The position numbers and the translations under genes are program-made. This document shows, in pieces, positions 10,265-12,372 of a stretch of 12,372 bases of DNA. The notes beneath the pieces are model-generated. The model was not told the DNA's origin and did no database searches. It worked only from the letters and a program-made list of their open reading frames with translations. Origin of the DNA: Candidatus Pacearchaeota archaeon CG10_big_fil_rev_8_21_14_0_10_35_13 (lineage in GTDB: Archaea; Nanobdellota; Nanobdellia; Pacearchaeales; GW2011-AR1); the NCBI GenBank assembly GCA_002763035.1, contig PFDC01000036.1, forward strand, positions 1-12,372, in the 5' to 3' direction. How positions within the stretch are numbered: the stretch's first letter is position 1; each line of letters opens with the position of its first letter.

Positions 10265-10963
10265 ATGGTTCATAAGAAAGAGATTATTGTTTTAAGTCTT
10301 GGTGGTAGTTTAATCTTTAACCCCTTAGGTATTAATAATTCTTTTCTTGATAGTTTTAGGAGAGTTCTTTTGAGGAATTCTAAGCGTTACAAATTCGTTG
10401 TTGTTTGTGGTGGTGGTTCTCCAGCTCGTGCTTATATTAATTCTTTAAAGAATTCTGGGAGGTCTGTTCTTCTTCAGTCAATGATCGGTATTTCTATTAC
10501 TCGTACTAATGCTCGGTTTATGAGTTACTTTTTTGGTATTGATCCTAAGAAGGGTATTCCTCATGATATGTCTGATGTTAAGAATCTTCTTTTAAAGAAC
10601 GATTTGATTTTCTGTGGTGCTCTTCATTATGCTCCTAAGCAGACTTCTGATTCTACTGCTGTTAAGCTTGCTCATTATCTTAAGGCCCGGTTCATTAATA
10701 TTACTAATGTTGATGGTTTGTATGATAAGAATCCTCTAACTAATAAGTCTGCGAAGTTCATTCCTGAGGTTTCTTCTAAAGAATTATTCCGTAGGGCTAA
10801 TGCTTTAAAGTTCCATCCGGGTCAGCATTTTGTTATTGATCAGGAGGCTTCTAGAATTATTCTTAAGTATAAGGTTAAGTCTTTTATTCTTGGTGATAAT
10901 CTTAAGAATCTTGATAATCTTCTTAATGGTAAGCCTTTTAGGGGTACGGAGGTATTAATATGA
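10265..10963 (+). CDS. pyrH: Uridylate (UMP) kinase, archaeal type
   Basis: PyrH phosphorylates UMP to UDP with ATP, the entry to UTP and CTP synthesis; it acts in the cytosol as a hexamer. The 232-residue protein has the amino-acid-kinase fold: IIVLSLGGSLI at the N-terminus (phosphate-binding Gly loop), VVVCGGGSPARAYI at 47-60, the motif QTSDSTAVKLAHYLKA near 137-152, and the nucleotide-binding NITNVDGLYDKNP. The C-terminal region with KSFILGDNLKNLDNLLNG and a final GTEVLI is typical of archaeal PyrH. A Shine-Dalgarno GAGGAG precedes the ATG. It opens a three-gene operon: its last codons contain the GGAGGT site of the GNAT gene, and the two overlap by ATGA. Confidence 0.87.
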   Translation: MVHKKEIIVLSLGGSLIFNPLGINNSFLDSFRRVLLRNSKRYKFVVVCGGGSPARAYINSLKNSGRSVLLQSMIGISITRTNARFMSYFFGIDPKKGIPHDMSDVKNLLLKNDLIFCGALHYAPKQTSDSTAVKLAHYLKARFINITNVDGLYDKNPLTNKSAKFIPEVSSKELFRRANALKFHPGQHFVIDQEASRIILKYKVKSFILGDNLKNLDNLLNGKPFRGTEVLI

Positions 10964-11406
10964 GCGGTGATGATATGACTGTCAGGACTGCTAAGAAATC
11001 TGATTATGATAAGATTGCAGTATTGCTTAATGAGTACGCTAAACCTCCTTACAATGAGCCTTGGAAGAAGTCTGATGCTGTTGATACTCTTAATTATTAT
11101 GCTGAGGTTGGGAAATTATTAGTGGCAGTTATTGATAAGTTGATTGTTGGAGTAGTAATTTTCAGAATAGAGTTTTATAATGGTGAGAAGAAGGTTATGA
11201 TTGAAGAATTAATTGTTGGTAGTAATCATCAGAATAAAGGGATTGGTAAGGAACTGATGTTGGCAGTTGAGGATTATTGTAAACTTAATGGTATTCCTTA
11301 TATCTGGTTAATCACCAACATAAAGGCTAATGCCTATAAATTTTATAAGGCTGTTGGTTATGTTAATGATAAAGATACTGTATTCTTCAGTAAGAGGTTA
11401 ATATGA
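10960..11406 (+). CDS. GNAT-family N-acetyltransferase
   Basis: GNAT enzymes transfer the acetyl group of acetyl-CoA to an amine. The 148-residue protein begins with a typical TVRTAKKSDYDKIAVLLNEY segment, has central strands LLVAVIDKLIVGVVIFRIE and VMIEELIVGSNHQNKGIGKELM, where QNKGIG is the acetyl-CoA pyrophosphate loop (Q/R-x-x-G-x-G), and ends with ANAYKFYKAVGYV, the usual motif B. The substrate cannot be read from the sequence; protein N-termini, polyamines or small amines are all possible. The first ATG (10960) is preferred over the one at 10975 because GGAGGT lies 7 nt upstream. Its stop overlaps the next gene by ATGA. Confidence 0.83.
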   Translation: MSGDDMTVRTAKKSDYDKIAVLLNEYAKPPYNEPWKKSDAVDTLNYYAEVGKLLVAVIDKLIVGVVIFRIEFYNGEKKVMIEELIVGSNHQNKGIGKELMLAVEDYCKLNGIPYIWLITNIKANAYKFYKAVGYVNDKDTVFFSKRLI

Positions 11407-11831
11407 ATAAGAATGTTAAGAATGATGATAACAGTATCATGATTGGTGGTGATTCTGATAAGAATCGTTTGTTTGTTGAGTCTAAAAATACTCGTTCTAT
11501 TATTCTTAATCATAATCTTAAGGATGCTAAGGACTCATTATATGAGCGTGATTCTGGTTTGAATCACATCATTTGTCGTTTTGCTAAAGAAAAAAATATT
11601 ACTTTCATTATTGATCTTGATGAGTTATGGAACGATTATTCTAATGACTTATTTCTTAAGGCTAGAGTTTTTTCTCGTGTCATGCAGAACCTTCGATTAT
11701 TCAATAAGTTCAAGAATAGTTTGAAAGTGATGAATCTTAATGGTAGAACTCCTAGGGAAGTTCAAAATTTATTAATAACTCTTGGTCTCAATACTTCTTT
11801 ATCCAATTCTGCCGTTAAGAACGCTTCTTAG
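11403..11831 (+). CDS. rnp3: RNase P protein subunit Rpp30 (Rnp3), short form
   Basis: Rpp30 is one of the protein subunits of archaeal RNase P, which removes tRNA 5' leaders; it binds Pop5 and stabilises the catalytic RNA. The 142-residue sequence keeps the C-terminal half of the family's barrel: ERDSGLNHIICRFAKEKNITFIIDLDEL, ARVFSRVMQNLRLFNKFKNSL and NGRTPREVQNLLITLGL, which match the family's GLNH, R-x-x-x-x-RVMQN-x-R and R-x-P-x-x motifs. The usual archaeal protein is about 200-230 residues, so the N-terminal strands that normally begin with a Y-D-x-H-x-H region are absent or greatly shortened. AGAGGT precedes the ATG. It overlaps the GNAT gene upstream by 4 nt and DUF1003 downstream, tail to tail, by 17 bp. 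Confidence 0.75.
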   Translation: MNKNVKNDDNSIMIGGDSDKNRLFVESKNTRSIILNHNLKDAKDSLYERDSGLNHIICRFAKEKNITFIIDLDELWNDYSNDLFLKARVFSRVMQNLRLFNKFKNSLKVMNLNGRTPREVQNLLITLGLNTSLSNSAVKNAS

Positions 11832-12207
11832 TAATCTTTTTGTTTAGCTCATCAAGTTTTTTTCCTATTTCCCTAATTTCTTTTTCTGCTCTTCTATTAA
11901 CTTCGTAATCGTACTTTACTCTTACTCGGTCTTTTTCTGCTTCTCTGTTCTGGCTCATTAGTATTATTGGTGCTTGTAGTGCTGCCATGCATGATAGTAT
12001 GAAGTTTAGTAGTATGAATGGGTAGGGGTCCCAATTATCGTTTAATAATAATGTTACGTTCGCATACATCCATAATGCTATCATTAGTAAAACTATAATT
12101 ATAAATGTCCAGCTTCCAGTGAATCTTGTTACTCTGTCTGCGGCTCTTTGTCCAAAAGTCCATTTTCCTACGAATGGTAGCTTGTTTTTTATTCCCTCTT
12201 TTTCCAT
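11815..12207 (-). CDS. DUF1003 membrane protein
   Basis: A 130-residue protein with two membrane helices (about 33-51, WTFIIIVLLMIALWMYANV, and 61-83, DPYPFILLNFILSCMAALQA). It has the DUF1003 signature APIILMSQNREAEKDRVRVKYDYEVN followed by a charged coiled-coil tail (RRAEKEIREIGKKLDELNKK). The conserved SQNR-x-x-EKDR motif lies on the cytoplasmic side in this family. The function is unknown; homologues are common in bacteria and archaea and some are linked to cyclic-nucleotide or metal-related genes, but nothing here points to a role. The ATG has a leaderless-type TATA at 12227-12237. Confidence 0.85.
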   Translation of the reverse strand: MEKEGIKNKLPFVGKWTFGQRAADRVTRFTGSWTFIIIVLLMIALWMYANVTLLLNDNWDPYPFILLNFILSCMAALQAPIILMSQNREAEKDRVRVKYDYEVNRRAEKEIREIGKKLDELNKKITKKRS

Positions 12208-12226
12208 AATTATTATTAGTCTTTCT

Positions 12227-12237
12227 GTTTTATAAGC
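12227..12237 (-). promoter_or_regulatory. TATA box of the DUF1003 gene
   Basis: Minus-strand GCTTATAAAAC is centred about 25 nt upstream of the ATG at 12207, with no Shine-Dalgarno. Confidence 0.55.
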
Positions 12238-12247
12238 TTTACCAATG

Positions 12248-12372
12248 TTAAGGCATTGCTGTTTCTTTCTTCAGCATCTTAATTATTTCTTCGTTTGTTA
12301 TCATCTTTATCTTTTTTTCTCCTCTTTCTCTTAATGCTATATTTCTTTCTTTTTCTTCTTTGTCCCCTAGTA
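12248..12372 (-). CDS. thrS: C-terminal end of a class II aminoacyl-tRNA synthetase, probably ThrRS
   Basis: The frame runs in from the right edge and ends with TAA at 12248-12250. The visible 40 residues include LGDKEEKERNIALRERG, followed by KKIKMITNEEIIKMLKKE. The GDKE...(V/A)xRxRGxK...MxxxEIIxxLxxE order matches the end of the HGTP anticodon-binding domain of threonyl-tRNA synthetases (for example the GDKEVE...VRTR region in known ThrRS). ProRS or GlyRS share the fold and cannot be fully excluded from this fragment. The catalytic domain lies outside the window. Confidence 0.6.
   Translation of the reverse strand, partial: LGDKEEKERNIALRERGEKKIKMITNEEIIKMLKKETAMP

Overview
The window reads as archaeal. 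It encodes a Spt4/Rpo7 pair, eS24 and eS31, an RNase P Rpp30-type subunit, archaeal UMP kinase, DUF357, and an intron-bearing tRNA-Trp. Many genes have an A/T-rich TATA element about 25-28 nt upstream of the ATG with no Shine-Dalgarno, the pattern of leaderless archaeal transcripts. Very low GC, compact genes and large surface proteins suggest a DPANN-type archaeon (Woesearchaeota/Pacearchaeota-like), but that placement is inference.

Layout. 1-1093 (minus): the start of an unrecognised gene and the condensin subunit ScpA. 1094-1713: no clear protein gene, but an archaeal promoter, a possible structured RNA and an imperfect tandem repeat array. 1714-2594 (minus): two paralogous four-helix membrane proteins with strong Shine-Dalgarno sites. 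2651-3933 (minus): the rpo7-spt4-eS24-eS31 operon. 4110-4493 (minus): a Fcf1/VapC-like PIN nuclease. 4516-5832 (plus): the most unusual part. A 1.1-kb unit, flanked by copies of the tRNA-Trp 5' end, carries one gene for a nuclease with four helical DNA-binding repeats and a PD-(D/E)XK domain. Its stop codon lies inside the tRNA-Trp gene. A fragment of a second tRNA 3' end follows. 5881-6854 (plus): two unrecognised genes. 6872-9178 (minus): a 768-residue surface protein. 9270-9566 (plus): DUF357. 9549-10190 (minus): unrecognised. 10265-11831 (plus): a tight pyrH-GNAT-rnp3 operon with ATGA overlaps. 11815-12207 (minus): DUF1003. 12248-12372 (minus): the C-terminus of a class II aminoacyl-tRNA synthetase, probably ThrRS.

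Most of the window is core information processing: transcription, translation, RNase P and tRNA maturation, and chromosome organisation. The 4549-5663 unit stands out by its tRNA target-site repeats, its overlap with the tRNA, and its composition. The plus strand is T-rich in the host genes sampled, whichever way they are transcribed, but strongly A-rich in the nuclease gene. I interpret the unit as a minimal selfish element with a tRNA-Trp target. It separates the tRNA body from its apparent original promoter and may link tRNA expression to nuclease expression.
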